Shown piece by piece: positions 1 to 9,261 of a DNA stretch of 64,000 nt. Source of the DNA: CAXXOK01 sp963674895 (GTDB taxonomy: Bacteria; Bacillota; Clostridia; Christensenellales; Aristaeellaceae); the NCBI GenBank assembly GCA_963674895.2, contig CAXXCY010000002.1, positions 372,001 to 436,000 on the forward strand, in the 5' to 3' direction. Below the pieces are notes generated by a model. That model ran no database searches, was not told the origin of the DNA, and saw nothing but the letters and a program-made list of their open reading frames with translations. Within the stretch, counting starts at the first letter, position 1. Every line of letters begins with the position of its first letter. A program made the position numbers and the translations under genes.

Positions 1-2
1 GC

Positions 3-1280
3 ATACTTCTCCTTTCCGTGCAGATCATGCGGGAGTCCGTAGCATGGCACGCGCTGATCTTCTGGACCGGGGTCGCGACGATGGTGATCGGCGGGGTGCT
101 CGCGCTGCTGTCCGTGGATATCAAGCGCATCCTGGCCTGCTCGAGCATGAGCCAGATCGGGTTCATTTTGGTCGGCGTGGGGCTGTACGGGCTGCTTGCC
201 CATCACGGCGGCGTAGCCGCGCAGGGGATCGTTTCCCACATGGTCAACCATTCGCTGTTCAAGATGATCCTGTTCCTGTGCGCGGGTGTGGTGGTGATGA
301 ACCTGGGGCAATCGAGCCTCAACGACGTCCGGGGCTACGGGCGCGGGAAGCCGCTGCTGCACCTGGTTTTCCTCTCGGGGATGCTGGGGCTGGCGGGTAT
401 CCCGCTGTGGTCCGGGTTCGCGAGCAAATCGCTTTTGCACGAGAGCCTGCTGGAATACATCCGTATGCTTCCAAGCGGCGCGTGGATCTATACTGCCGCC
501 GAGTGGCTGTTCGTCCTCTCGGGCGGGCTGACGCTTTCGTATATGCTGAAACTGTATGTCTGCCTGTTCTGGGAGCGACCGGCGCGGCCGGACATATCCA
601 AAGCGCCGTATCTTTCGCGGGCTTCCGCCGCGGCGCTTGGCGGCCTCGCCGCCGCCGTATGGGTGTTCGGCCTGTTCCCCGAGGTGTTTTTGGGCGGCGC
701 GGTAACCCTGAGCGCCGGCTTTCTGCAGGCGGGCGAGCTGTCGGCCGTTACGGTTTTCAGCGCGGGAAACCTACTGGGTGCGGGCAAATCCATCGCTTTC
801 GGGATTTTGATTTACGCGCTTGTGGTACGCCGGATGCTCAGCGAGAAGGCGGGGGACGGGCGTTACTACATCAGCCCCGTACCCGAACGGTGGAACCTGG
901 AGGACATGGTGTACCGGCCGCTGCTTAAGGCGATGACCGCCGTGGTGGCCGCCTTTTCCTGGGCGGTCTCCACGCTGCCGGAGCTGCTGCTTTCCGGTTT
1001 GCGGCGCGCCCTGCTGCGCGTGCGCTCCTGGCGCGTGCCGATGCCGGGCGGCAACCGGTTTACCTGCGCGGCGGGCGAATTCTTAAACAACGTTGAAGCA
1101 GTGCTCAATAAATCCGTCCTGCGGGATCGCCCCGCCAACATCGATTTTTCCTGCGCGCTGGCCGCCGGAAACGAGGAGCTGGGCCGCTCGATGAAGCGGC
1201 TCAAACGCTCGCTGAGCTACAGCCTGCTGCTGTTTTGCATCGGGCTGTTCGCGCTGCTGAGTTACCTTGTGTTCTCGTAA
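3..1280 (+). CDS. Complex I subunit 5 / HyfB-MrpD-like proton-pumping membrane protein, 5' truncated
   Basis: This is the C-terminal 425 residues of a proton-conducting antiporter-like subunit of the NuoL/NuoM/HyfB/MrpD family. The frame is open to the window edge, so the true start lies upstream; the first in-frame GTG, at 18, falls inside the conserved core. The typical run ACSSMSQIGF followed by GIVSHMVNHSLFKMILF carries the conserved lysine and histidine of the proton channel. Several hydrophobic segments follow, then a long basic cytoplasmic stretch and a last membrane helix at the C-terminus. Family knowledge places it in a membrane-bound hydrogenase or respiratory complex. The partner genes would be to the left, so which complex it belongs to cannot be told here. 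Confidence 0.85.
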   Translation: MLLLSVQIMRESVAWHALIFWTGVATMVIGGVLALLSVDIKRILACSSMSQIGFILVGVGLYGLLAHHGGVAAQGIVSHMVNHSLFKMILFLCAGVVVMNLGQSSLNDVRGYGRGKPLLHLVFLSGMLGLAGIPLWSGFASKSLLHESLLEYIRMLPSGAWIYTAAEWLFVLSGGLTLSYMLKLYVCLFWERPARPDISKAPYLSRASAAALGGLAAAVWVFGLFPEVFLGGAVTLSAGFLQAGELSAVTVFSAGNLLGAGKSIAFGILIYALVVRRMLSEKAGDGRYYISPVPERWNLEDMVYRPLLKAMTAVVAAFSWAVSTLPELLLSGLRRALLRVRSWRVPMPGGNRFTCAAGEFLNNVEAVLNKSVLRDRPANIDFSCALAAGNEELGRSMKRLKRSLSYSLLLFCIGLFALLSYLVFS

Positions 1281-1460
1281 ATAAGTCCGCCAGGCAAATG
1301 CTGATAAATGACTCCGTATCTTGCGGGGCTTTTGTTATCGTTACCCTGGCGTTTGAGAATGATAACCAAAAAGGCATCCGCGAATAAAGGTTTCGGCGGC
1401 CTGAGCGAGCAGGTTCATCAGTGAATTTTGTATGAAATATTCATAGACGATGCGCGGGGC

Positions 1461-1489
1461 TTGCGTTTTCGAATGACCCGTGCTATACT
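1461..1489 (+). promoter_or_regulatory. Sigma-A type promoter of the TetR gene
   Basis: TTGCGT at 1461-1466 and TATACT at 1484-1489 are separated by exactly 17 bases. The transcription start would fall inside the palindrome that follows. Confidence 0.7.
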
Positions 1490-1492
1490 GAT

Positions 1493-1512
1493 CCTACCGA
1501 CCGGTAGGTAGG
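1493..1512. promoter_or_regulatory. TetR-type palindromic operator
   Basis: CCTACCGACCGGTAGGTAGG is an almost perfect palindrome centred on ACCGGT, with one mismatched pair. It covers the predicted transcription start of the adjacent TetR gene. Position and symmetry fit autorepression by that TetR protein, which is an inference. Confidence 0.7.
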
Positions 1513-1545
1513 TTCGAGCGAAAGAAGACGAAGGAGCGCGTCCGT

Positions 1546-2139
1546 ATGACGAAGCAGACGATCCTTGAAAAGGCGCTGGCGCTTTTTATGGAAAAGGGCT
1601 ACGAGGGCGCCAGCATGCAGGATATTGCAGACGCCACGGGGATTCGCAAGGCGTCGGTCTATGCGCATTTCCAGGGAAAGGAAAGCATATTTTTTGCGGT
1701 ATTTGAGGATATCCTGGCGGAGTATGTCCGCGTGATCGGGGAGACGACCGCGGCGCAGGGCGGCGAAAGCGCGCCCGCGCAGTTGGAGCGGATGTTTATG
1801 GAATTTATCCTGTATTGCTTCCGAAACCCGAAAATGTATTTCTGGGACCGCTATTTCTACTATCCGCCCGCGTTTATCGCCGGGTATATGCAGCAAAAAA
1901 CGCAGGAAACGCAAGGGCAGTTTCTGGACGGCATTACCCGCTGTATAGAGCGCGGCATACGGAAAGGGGAAATCCGGCGGCAATCCGCGGCGGATGCGGC
2001 GCTGGCTTATTACTACCTGATGATCGGCGTCTCCATGTCCGTCAAGCTCTACGACAGGGAAACGCTTGCGCGCGATGCGAAGGCGGCATGGGACGGGCTG
2101 CGGCGGGGATTGATTGGAAGCACGGAAGAAGAACTGTAA
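1546..2139 (+). CDS. TetR/AcrR family transcriptional regulator
   Basis: A 197-residue regulator of the usual TetR length. The N-terminal 50 residues carry the typical helix-turn-helix (ALFMEKGYEGASMQDIADAT then IRKASVYAHFQGKESIFFAV). The rest is a helical ligand/dimer domain with no recognisable ligand signature. The ATG at 1546 is preceded by AAGGAG at good spacing. A 17-spaced promoter overlaps a near-perfect palindrome immediately upstream, which suggests it represses itself. The aldo/keto reductase begins 35 bases downstream in the same direction, so the two probably form one transcript and the regulator may sense a reactive aldehyde or similar substrate. That last link is inference. Confidence 0.9.
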   Translation: MTKQTILEKALALFMEKGYEGASMQDIADATGIRKASVYAHFQGKESIFFAVFEDILAEYVRVIGETTAAQGGESAPAQLERMFMEFILYCFRNPKMYFWDRYFYYPPAFIAGYMQQKTQETQGQFLDGITRCIERGIRKGEIRRQSAADAALAYYYLMIGVSMSVKLYDRETLARDAKAAWDGLRRGLIGSTEEEL

Positions 2140-2173
2140 AACGGCAGCGGACACGACGGCAGGGGGAATAGGC

Positions 2174-3166
2174 GTGGACAGGATGAAACTGCGTTTGGAA
2201 AACGGCGAAATCGAGATAAGCCCCATGGGCATGGGGTGCTGGGCGATCGGCGGGCTGTTCAAGCTGTTCGGGGAGCCGGACGGCTGGGGCGAGGTGGACG
2301 ACGTACAATCTATCCGCGCCATCCGCCGCGCGGTGGAGCTCGGCGTCAACTTTTTCGACACGGCGGACGCCTATGGCACGGGGCACAGCGAAGAGGTGCT
2401 GGGCAAAGCGCTTACGGGTATGCGGGGGAGCGTTGTGATCGCCACCAAGGGCGGCTTTGTGCACGACCGCGAAAAGCGCGAGATTTACGGCGAGGATACC
2501 TCGCCCGCGTATATCCGCAAGGCGCTGGAGGCTTCGCTTAAGCGGCTTCAGACCGAGTATGTGGACGTGTATCAGGTGCACAACGGCGAGGTGCCCGAAG
2601 AACATATCGGGCCGCTGTTCCATGAGCTTGACAAGCTGCAGGCCGAGGGCAAGATCCGGATCTACGGATGGAGCACCTATACCAAAGCGAATGTCGAAAC
2701 ATTCGCTTTAAAAACCCGGGGGACGGTCATCCAGACCAAGGCCAATCTCTTCACCTACGACAGGGCGGTGCATACCGCCTGCGAAAAATACGGCTTTGCC
2801 TGTTTGTGCAACACGCCGCTGGGAATGGGGTTGCTCTCCGGTAAATTCACCGCGGACACGCGGTTCGGGCCGGACGACGTGCGCAGTTCGGCCTTCGGCT
2901 GGACGGAGTATTTTGAAAACGGCAGGCCCAAGATCGAATTCCTCCGGAGGATGAGCGCGATCCGCGAGGTCCTGCAAAGCGGCGGGCGCACGGCGGCGCA
3001 GGGCGCGCTTGCGTGGCTGTGGGCGAAAAGCCCGGCCAATATCCCGATCCCCGGCTTTAAAACCGTACGGCAGGCCGAGGAGAACGCGCGCGCCATGGCG
3101 TTCGGTCCGTTGGACAACGCGCAGATGGCGCAGATCGAAGCGCTGCTGCTTCCGCGTGCACGCTGA
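2174..3166 (+). CDS. Aldo/keto reductase
   Basis: A 330-residue NAD(P)H-dependent aldo/keto reductase with the barrel fold of the AKR superfamily. The catalytic tetrad is visible: Asp in NFFDTADAYG, Tyr in the same segment, Lys in VIATKGG and His in DVYQVHNG. The C-terminal PIPGFKTVRQAEENARA is the usual cofactor-binding stretch. GTG at 2174 was chosen because AGGGGG lies 7 bases before it; the ATG at 2183 is a possible alternative, and a longer in-frame reading from TTG at 2114 would overlap the TetR gene without a ribosome site. It is probably co-transcribed with the TetR gene. The substrate cannot be told from sequence. Confidence 0.9.
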   Translation: MDRMKLRLENGEIEISPMGMGCWAIGGLFKLFGEPDGWGEVDDVQSIRAIRRAVELGVNFFDTADAYGTGHSEEVLGKALTGMRGSVVIATKGGFVHDREKREIYGEDTSPAYIRKALEASLKRLQTEYVDVYQVHNGEVPEEHIGPLFHELDKLQAEGKIRIYGWSTYTKANVETFALKTRGTVIQTKANLFTYDRAVHTACEKYGFACLCNTPLGMGLLSGKFTADTRFGPDDVRSSAFGWTEYFENGRPKIEFLRRMSAIREVLQSGGRTAAQGALAWLWAKSPANIPIPGFKTVRQAEENARAMAFGPLDNAQMAQIEALLLPRAR

Positions 3167-3187
3167 GCCGGGCGGATACGCCCGAAG

Positions 3188-4360
3188 TTATCTGGCGATG
3201 GAAGCGTGCCGGTAGACCAGCTCCTGCTCAATGAAGGTATACTGCACGTTCATCCGCGCGTCCATCAGCACAAGGTCCGCATCCATGCCTTCGGCGATGC
3301 GGCCTTTGCGTTGGTCAAGGCCCAGCAGCTTTGCGGGATTTTGGGCCAGCGGAATGACGGCCTGTTCCAGCTGCAGGCTTGTGAAATGCATCAGGTTGAT
3401 CAGCGCCTTGCGCAGGGTCAGCGTGCTTCCGGCATGGGTGCCGTCCCGCAGCGTCGCTTCTCCGTCCTTGACATTGATTTTTTGGGAACCGAGCGCATAG
3501 GTGCCGTCGCCCATGCCCGCGGCCATGATCGAGTCGGATATCGCGACGAGCTTGTCGATCCCCTTGGTTTTTACAAGCAGCCGGACGTTTGCCGGGTGCA
3601 GGTGCAGGCCGTCGCAGATGAACTCGCAGTACGCGTCGCTCTCCAGCGCCGCGCCGAGGATACCGGGCTCGTGGCGGTCCAGCGGCCGCATGGCGTTCAT
3701 CACGTGCGTGAAGCTGGTCGCGCCCTCGTTCAGGCAGTGCATCGCCTGCTCGTAGGTGGCCCCCGAATGCCCCAGCTTTACATGAATACCCTGGGAGGTG
3801 ATATAGTGCATCAGCGCTTCGATTCCCTTGACCTCCGGGGATACCGTCATGCAAAGCCTGCAGCTTTTGGCGGCGTTTAAAAACCGGGAGATCAGCGCGG
3901 CGTCGCCCGGCTGCAAGTACCTGCGCGGGATCGCGCCTTTGTACTCCGGCGAGAGGAAAGGGCCCTCCAGATGGCAGCCTGCGATCCTGGCGCCGTGCAC
4001 CTGTGTACGCATGTCCGATACCACCCGGACAAGCTCAAGCATGCGGCTTTCCGCATCGCTGACGATTGTGGGAACGAACGAGGTCACGCCTTCCGACGCG
4101 AAAAACCGGGAAAGCTTTTCAAAATCGCCGGCAGACGCGCCGTTGACGTCGATGCCTGCCGCGCCGTGCGTGTGTACGTCGATCATCCCGGGAATCGCGG
4201 TAAGCCCGAACGCGTCAAGCTGCGACTGATAGCCGTCCAGCGTTTCTCCGATACGGTCGATCTTTCCGCCCCGCATGCCGATATCCACGCGCCGCAAGCC
4301 GTCCGGCAACACAACGGCGGCATTGCGGATAACGGTCGGGGTCACGGCTGTATCAGACAT
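3188..4360 (-). CDS. nagA: N-acetylglucosamine-6-phosphate deacetylase
   Basis: A 390-residue amidohydrolase that releases acetate from GlcNAc-6-phosphate in amino-sugar recycling. Family residues are present: the HTH metal motif in IDVHTHGAAG, the Glu in HLEGPFLSPEYKGA, the histidines in KLGHSGAT and TSFTHVMNAM, and the catalytic Asp in VAISDSIMAAG. The ATG at 4360 is preceded by AAGGAG six bases away; a longer open frame to 4585 is not supported by a better ribosome site. It converges with the aldo/keto reductase. No nagB or PTS gene is nearby, so glucosamine-6-phosphate is presumably processed by genes elsewhere. Confidence 0.93.
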   Translation of the reverse strand: MSDTAVTPTVIRNAAVVLPDGLRRVDIGMRGGKIDRIGETLDGYQSQLDAFGLTAIPGMIDVHTHGAAGIDVNGASAGDFEKLSRFFASEGVTSFVPTIVSDAESRMLELVRVVSDMRTQVHGARIAGCHLEGPFLSPEYKGAIPRRYLQPGDAALISRFLNAAKSCRLCMTVSPEVKGIEALMHYITSQGIHVKLGHSGATYEQAMHCLNEGATSFTHVMNAMRPLDRHEPGILGAALESDAYCEFICDGLHLHPANVRLLVKTKGIDKLVAISDSIMAAGMGDGTYALGSQKINVKDGEATLRDGTHAGSTLTLRKALINLMHFTSLQLEQAVIPLAQNPAKLLGLDQRKGRIAEGMDADLVLMDARMNVQYTFIEQELVYRHASIAR

Positions 4361-4732
4361 GCTGCTCCTTGGCGCCTGGTTCGGGTGGCCGAACGGGTTC
4401 ATCGCTATTCTTTTACCTTCAGGAATATGACAGATTTTTCCTTTCATGATATTTTCTGAACTTGATATCCAAAATCCTGCAATTCCTTTTATTATTGTAA
4501 AAAGGAGTGGTCGATAGGAGATTCCCGGATATCCGCAAAAATGAGCTTGAGAACAGGATGCCCGCTTTGCCCTACGGTTTCCCACGGCGCGCCGTATTTA
4601 CTCATATCGTATTCTCCGGTTTTCAGTGGATATTCATGGATAACACAGACGCAGGATTTCCGGCGCTGCTTTGGATCGAATGGGAGGGCGTTGTGCTGTT
4701 TTAGGCTGTTTCTCGGGTGGATGATAACTCTT
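4361..4732. other. 372-base intergenic region between nagA and the GGDEF-EAL gene
   Basis: Both neighbours are on the minus strand. I see no convincing terminator and no promoter with two good boxes. The only structured content is one possible 37-codon frame on the minus strand, listed separately, and an AT-rich patch around 4430-4500 from which nagA transcription could start. Confidence 0.5.
4492..4605 (-). CDS. Possible small protein, 37 residues
   Basis: An ATG at 4605 with GGAG eight bases upstream opens a 37-codon frame ending with TAA at 4492. The product begins MSKYGAPWETVGQSG and has no membrane segment or motif I recognise. It is the only frame with a ribosome-site-like sequence in the 372-base gap, but it could also be chance or a remnant of a larger gene. 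Unknown function. Confidence 0.25.
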   Translation of the reverse strand: MSKYGAPWETVGQSGHPVLKLIFADIRESPIDHSFLQ

Positions 4733-7081
4733 TCAGCCGGTGGCGGCTGCCTTCAGGAATGCGTCTTCAAACTCTCCGGCGGGTACGGGCTTGCCCAGGT
4801 AGTATCCCTGTATCTGGTCGCAGCCCAGTTTGTGAAGCAGGTCGAACTGCTCCCTGGTTTCCACGCCCTCGGAGATGGTCAGCAGATCGAGCGATTTTGC
4901 CAGCAGGATGATCGAGGCGACGATCTTCTGGCTGGACTCGTCTGTGGTGATGTGATCGATCAGCGGTTTGGCGATTTTCAGTCTGTCAAAGGCCAGAATG
5001 CTCAGGTAGCCCAAAGAGGAGTATCCCGTGCCGAAATCGTCAATGGAGATTGAAATACCCTTGTTTTGGAACTGCTCCATGATATTTCCTGGCCTTTCCT
5101 CGTTGCCCAGCGCGAGGCCCTCCGTGATTTCGATATCGATCCATTCCTCCGCGGCCTGATTGCGCTGGATGGCGGCGTCGAGCACCGTGTAGGTGCCGGG
5201 CTGGTCAAACTGCATCGGGGAGATATTGATTCCCATCCGGAGGTTTGCCTGATAGGCGTGGTTCCATACGGCAATTTGGCGGACGGCGTTTTCAATCACC
5301 CAATTGCCGATGGGAATGATCAGGTTTGCTTCTTCGGCGATCGGTATAAACTCGGCGGGGGAAACGGGGCCGATGCCCGGGCAGTTCCACCGGAGCAGCG
5401 CTTCCATCCCGATCAGCTTCCGGTCTGCCGTGCGGAACTGCGGCTGAAAGTGCAGCTGGAGGTCCCGGTCGTAGTCGGCCGCTTTCAGGTAATTTCCGAT
5501 CCGGTATTTCCGCTGCATGGCTTTATCGATTTCGGAATACATGGATATATGGTTGTCCGGCTGCGTCTCTTTGGCGTTGTGCATTGCGGTATCCGCATGA
5601 TTGAGCAGTGAGTATTTATCGGAAGAGCAGGTCGGATACTGGCATATCCCGACGCTCACCGAAACCTGAATGGTGTATTCGCCGATCCGGAACGGTTCCC
5701 TGCAGGACGCAACCACCTGTGCGGCGATAGATAGCGGATTTGTCTGGGGCTGATCGCTCCTGTGAAGCAGGGCGAATTCGTCGCCGCCGAGCCGGGCCAG
5801 CACGTCTTGTTCGTCAAACAGCTTCCGCACATTCTCCGCGTGCCAGATCAGCAGCTGATCGCCGGTATAATGCCCGTAAGTATCGTTAATGCCTTTCAGA
5901 TTGTCTACGTTCCACATCATCAGCATTACTTTGTCATCCGAAGAGACCGTATTGATAAACTCGTCGAGCCGTTCCATGAAATAGGTGCGGTTGTACAGGC
6001 CGGTCAGCGAATCGTGAAGGGCGACGTATCGCAGGTCCTCGTTGCGCCTCCGCAGTTCTGCGTTTGCGGATTCCAAATCCCGGACCTTTTCCGATACAAG
6101 TTGCTCCAGTTTCCTGTTCATGATCATTTCCTGGTCCAGCAGCGCCTTATCGCGAAGCGCTTTCTGGATATAGGAACTGCTGGCTTCATGAAAGAGGAGC
6201 AAACCCCCGTATACGATCATATCGGTCAGATTGATCCTGGTGAACAGCATGATGATGATCGGGCACAAAACAATCATCAGGCCCTTTTGGCCATGGCCGA
6301 TATTGGTATGGATGTTTTGGCTGTTATATGCGGTGGGATACCGGAGATAGTAAAGCTTGATGGAAACCGCAATCCCGAACAGCGAGAGCGTATACAGCAC
6401 GTCGATCAGCGAGCCGGGATCATATAAACCCTGTGCGTAGATATAGTAGTATGTCAGGTCGATAAATGAAAAGCAGAATATGGAACCGGATAAAATTCGC
6501 TGGTGTAACGGAATCCGTCCTTTTCGGATGGACAGATACCAGACGCCGATGATGATAATCAAAAACACGTCCAAGACGATCGTGGCGGAGCCTATGACGG
6601 TGTCGCCTAAATACAGCTCGAGGTTTTCCGGTCTCCGGTTGAGCATCAGCACCCACGCTAGCCAAAGGATAACCGCGGAAAAGGTGACCGCGTCCAGGGT
6701 CAGCTGCACCCTGTCCCACTTGCGCATACGGAAAACGACGTACAGGACGGTCGCCGCGGCCAGGAAAGCATTCGTTCCGAAATACAGAACGGTGATATAG
6801 CCGACGCTGTCCGGATCGATATGGAGAACCTGATCGCAGATCAGCCAGAAAAGATCCGCGAGCGCCCAGGATACAACCCCGGCTCCCAGCAGGATGTAAT
6901 GCGGCCGGAATTCCCGGTTATCGGACGTAAAAACCGCTTGGAAAATAAGGCTCGCGGCAATTACATCACAGGCCAGAGCGGCCAGATTCATCACAACGTC
7001 CGGCATCAGAAAGACGGATAGAACATACAGCGCGAATGCCGCTGAAACTAAAACGATGGATTTGCGTATGGACCTTGCCAT
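4733..7081 (-). CDS. Membrane GGDEF-EAL c-di-GMP signalling protein
   Basis: A 782-residue protein with nine or ten hydrophobic membrane segments in roughly residues 10-310, a short coiled linker, a GGDEF domain (RLGGDEFALLH near residue 432) and an EAL domain (EALLRW near 559, DIEITEG, IDDFGTGYSS, EGVE). Both catalytic signatures are intact, so it may make and break c-di-GMP; which activity dominates cannot be predicted. The inhibitory RxxD site before GGDEF is absent (DEQD instead). The ATG at 7081 fits the start of the first membrane helix and has AAAGGATG upstream; the longer open frame to 7393 has no such support. It is divergent from a second diguanylate cyclase gene. Confidence 0.92.
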   Translation of the reverse strand: MARSIRKSIVLVSAAFALYVLSVFLMPDVVMNLAALACDVIAASLIFQAVFTSDNREFRPHYILLGAGVVSWALADLFWLICDQVLHIDPDSVGYITVLYFGTNAFLAAATVLYVVFRMRKWDRVQLTLDAVTFSAVILWLAWVLMLNRRPENLELYLGDTVIGSATIVLDVFLIIIIGVWYLSIRKGRIPLHQRILSGSIFCFSFIDLTYYYIYAQGLYDPGSLIDVLYTLSLFGIAVSIKLYYLRYPTAYNSQNIHTNIGHGQKGLMIVLCPIIIMLFTRINLTDMIVYGGLLLFHEASSSYIQKALRDKALLDQEMIMNRKLEQLVSEKVRDLESANAELRRRNEDLRYVALHDSLTGLYNRTYFMERLDEFINTVSSDDKVMLMMWNVDNLKGINDTYGHYTGDQLLIWHAENVRKLFDEQDVLARLGGDEFALLHRSDQPQTNPLSIAAQVVASCREPFRIGEYTIQVSVSVGICQYPTCSSDKYSLLNHADTAMHNAKETQPDNHISMYSEIDKAMQRKYRIGNYLKAADYDRDLQLHFQPQFRTADRKLIGMEALLRWNCPGIGPVSPAEFIPIAEEANLIIPIGNWVIENAVRQIAVWNHAYQANLRMGINISPMQFDQPGTYTVLDAAIQRNQAAEEWIDIEITEGLALGNEERPGNIMEQFQNKGISISIDDFGTGYSSLGYLSILAFDRLKIAKPLIDHITTDESSQKIVASIILLAKSLDLLTISEGVETREQFDLLHKLGCDQIQGYYLGKPVPAGEFEDAFLKAAATG

Positions 7082-7254
7082 TCCATAACATCCTTTGCTG
7101 GCGCCGCCGTTACTTTGCCTGGCTTCCTGCGCTACAAGGAAATGGGCAACCATGCGAAAGACAGGGAAGTTGTTTGTGCCGGGCGTTGCTGATGGCTTGA
7201 AAACTTTTTCGTCTGGATGGTTTCCTGTTATTGGTTTTTGGATTGGGCATATAC

Positions 7255-7283
7255 AGTATACTATAATTTGGAAGAGGCAACAA
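7255..7283 (-). promoter_or_regulatory. Candidate promoter of the GGDEF-EAL gene
   Basis: On the minus strand TTGTTG (7278-7283) and TATACT (7255-7260) are 17 bases apart. This would leave a leader of about 165 bases before the start codon. No riboswitch class was recognised in that leader. The rest of the 449-base gap up to 7531 holds only the plus-strand promoter. Confidence 0.45.
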
Positions 7284-7448
7284 GTGAAAAGCTTTATGCA
7301 TGCGATTGCGTATGCCCGGGGAAACCGGCGCCGCCGTTCAACCGGATAACCCGCGGGCGCGTATCCCGCCGGATGCTGTATTCGAGCAAACATATGCGGC
7401 CGGATAACCTGCCGCTGAGGACCGGCCAGTGAAAGAATCCGGATTTTC

Positions 7449-7476
7449 TTGAATTTTAGACATATGGCTGTATACT
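7449..7476 (+). promoter_or_regulatory. Candidate promoter of the GGDEF gene
   Basis: TTGAAT at 7449-7454 and TATACT at 7471-7476 with a 16-base spacer, about 55 bases before the start codon. Confidence 0.5.
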
Positions 7477-7530
7477 GTATGTATAGACAAACAATTCAGC
7501 GATGACGAAAAACAAGCAAAGGTGACTCAG

Positions 7531-9135
7531 ATGATAAAACAGATGATTCACAGAGAGAGAAGGAGTATTCAGTTCTATACGCTGGTGCTGTTCCTTGTGT
7601 TGTCTTTCGTTTTTCTTGTGATTACGTTTTTCATCCAAACCAATACGGAACAAATACGGAAAAAAGTGATTCAACTCGGGGAAGAAAGCCTGGTGGAGGT
7701 AGAAAAAGCATACGTCATCGGCGGTATCACCGAACGCGTTACGGATGTGCTCTATATTTCCGATGCCCGGGAGCTTGGCGCTTTGGCGCATGATGCATAT
7801 GAGAAAACCAAGCTGGAGTGGATCGCGTTTTCCAACCGGAAAGCGGTTTATGACCAGATACGCTATATCAACCGCAACGGCGATGAGATTGTGCGTGTCA
7901 ATTATTCGGCGGACGGAGCGTCGGCTACGCTAACGGAGGATTTACAGAATAAGAGCGACAGGTATTATTTTATCAACACGATGGCGCTGGAAAAAGATCA
8001 GGTGTACGTTTCGCCATTTGATTTGAACGTGGAAAACGGCCAAGTTGAACTGCCGATCAAGCCGATGCTGCGGCTGGCGGTGCCGATATTTGAAAGCTTT
8101 GAAAGAGCGGTCGGCATCGTGGTTTTGAACTATAACGCAAAGGACCTGCTGCGGCACATGGAACGTAACGCCACAGTAAGTTTGGGCGAGTTGTTTTTGC
8201 TGAACATGGACGGGTACTGGTTGTATAACAGCGAGGACAGCACCAAAGAATGGGCGTTCATGTATGAAGATCGTTTGCAGGAAAGCTTTGCCAATGCCTA
8301 CCCGGAGGAATGGGGGATTATCCAAACTACGCCAAACGGTTTCCTGCATACGAAAAACGGGGTTTTCTGCTTCACGGGCATCAACTTGACTGCCGATATT
8401 GCACCAAACGACGACAGCTATTCGCTGAGCTGCGATACCGGGATTTATTATATCGTAACGTATATCAGCCCCCAGTCGGAGGAGAGCCGGGTATTTAACG
8501 ACAGCTTTCCGGACCGGGCTGCGAAGGTGTTTGTAGAATATCTTTCGATCTATTTCCTTCTGTCCGGGCTGGCTTTCGTGCTGGCGGTGCTGATCGCCGT
8601 GAATAAGGCGCAAAAGAAGGAAATTAAATATTTCTCCGAGTTCGACGCACTGACCGGGGTTTACAACAGGCGGTCCGGGTACGCAAAACTCAACGCGATC
8701 AAAAAAGATTCGGCGAAGAAAAACTGCCGGATCGTGATATGCTATCTGGATATCAACGGCCTCAAGGAGGTCAACGACCAGCTGGGGCACGATGCGGGCG
8801 ACGAGCTGATACAAAGCGTGGCGGACGTGATCCGCGCAAGCATCCGGGGCAACGATTTTTTGGCAAGGGTTGGCGGCGACGAGTTTCTGCTGGTCTTGGA
8901 CGATATGGACGAAACAGGCGCCGAGATGGTCTGGGGCCGTATTTCGCAGAAATTTGAGCAGATAAACGCCGAGGAAAATAGGGTTTACCTGATCAGCGTC
9001 AGCCATGGGACAGCTGCGCACGTCTGCGGGACGAGCGACTCCGTTGATCACATCATCAATCAGGCGGACGAAAAAATGTATATGGAAAAACGAATGCTGA
9101 AAAAAGACCTGCACGTCATCCGGGGCAACGAATAG
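7531..9135 (+). CDS. Membrane-anchored sensor diguanylate cyclase (GGDEF)
   Basis: A 534-residue protein with a membrane helix near residues 15-35, a roughly 300-residue extracytoplasmic sensor region of Cache-like layout, a second helix near 345-365 and a C-terminal GGDEF domain (RVGGDEFLLVL near residue 447). It should make c-di-GMP in response to an external ligand. RGND five residues before the motif matches the RxxD product-inhibition site, unlike the neighbouring GGDEF-EAL protein. ATG at 7531 was chosen because AAAGG lies seven bases upstream; the in-frame GTG at 7522 would overlap that ribosome site. Transcribed away from the GGDEF-EAL gene. Confidence 0.9.
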   Translation: MIKQMIHRERRSIQFYTLVLFLVLSFVFLVITFFIQTNTEQIRKKVIQLGEESLVEVEKAYVIGGITERVTDVLYISDARELGALAHDAYEKTKLEWIAFSNRKAVYDQIRYINRNGDEIVRVNYSADGASATLTEDLQNKSDRYYFINTMALEKDQVYVSPFDLNVENGQVELPIKPMLRLAVPIFESFERAVGIVVLNYNAKDLLRHMERNATVSLGELFLLNMDGYWLYNSEDSTKEWAFMYEDRLQESFANAYPEEWGIIQTTPNGFLHTKNGVFCFTGINLTADIAPNDDSYSLSCDTGIYYIVTYISPQSEESRVFNDSFPDRAAKVFVEYLSIYFLLSGLAFVLAVLIAVNKAQKKEIKYFSEFDALTGVYNRRSGYAKLNAIKKDSAKKNCRIVICYLDINGLKEVNDQLGHDAGDELIQSVADVIRASIRGNDFLARVGGDEFLLVLDDMDETGAEMVWGRISQKFEQINAEENRVYLISVSHGTAAHVCGTSDSVDHIINQADEKMYMEKRMLKKDLHVIRGNE

Positions 9136-9261
9136 CAGCCCCAAAAACCGCATATCGGGCACCATGAGGAACCCGACCGGCAGACCCGGCGGCCTTTATG
9201 CTCGTGTGCTTGCATTACTGCGGGTGGTCAGCATCAGCTGCCGCAATCGATTCGGCTGCGG

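Noticed and set aside
1281..1460. Terminator after the complex-I subunit gene (CCG...CGG followed by CTTTTG near 1310-1335)
   Set aside because: Stem of three to four pairs only; not convincing.
7082..7250. c-di-GMP or other riboswitch in the leader of the GGDEF-EAL gene
   Set aside because: GGCAAAG and GCGAAAG-like pieces are present but the conserved order and stems of GEMM-I or GEMM-II could not be made to fit on either strand.
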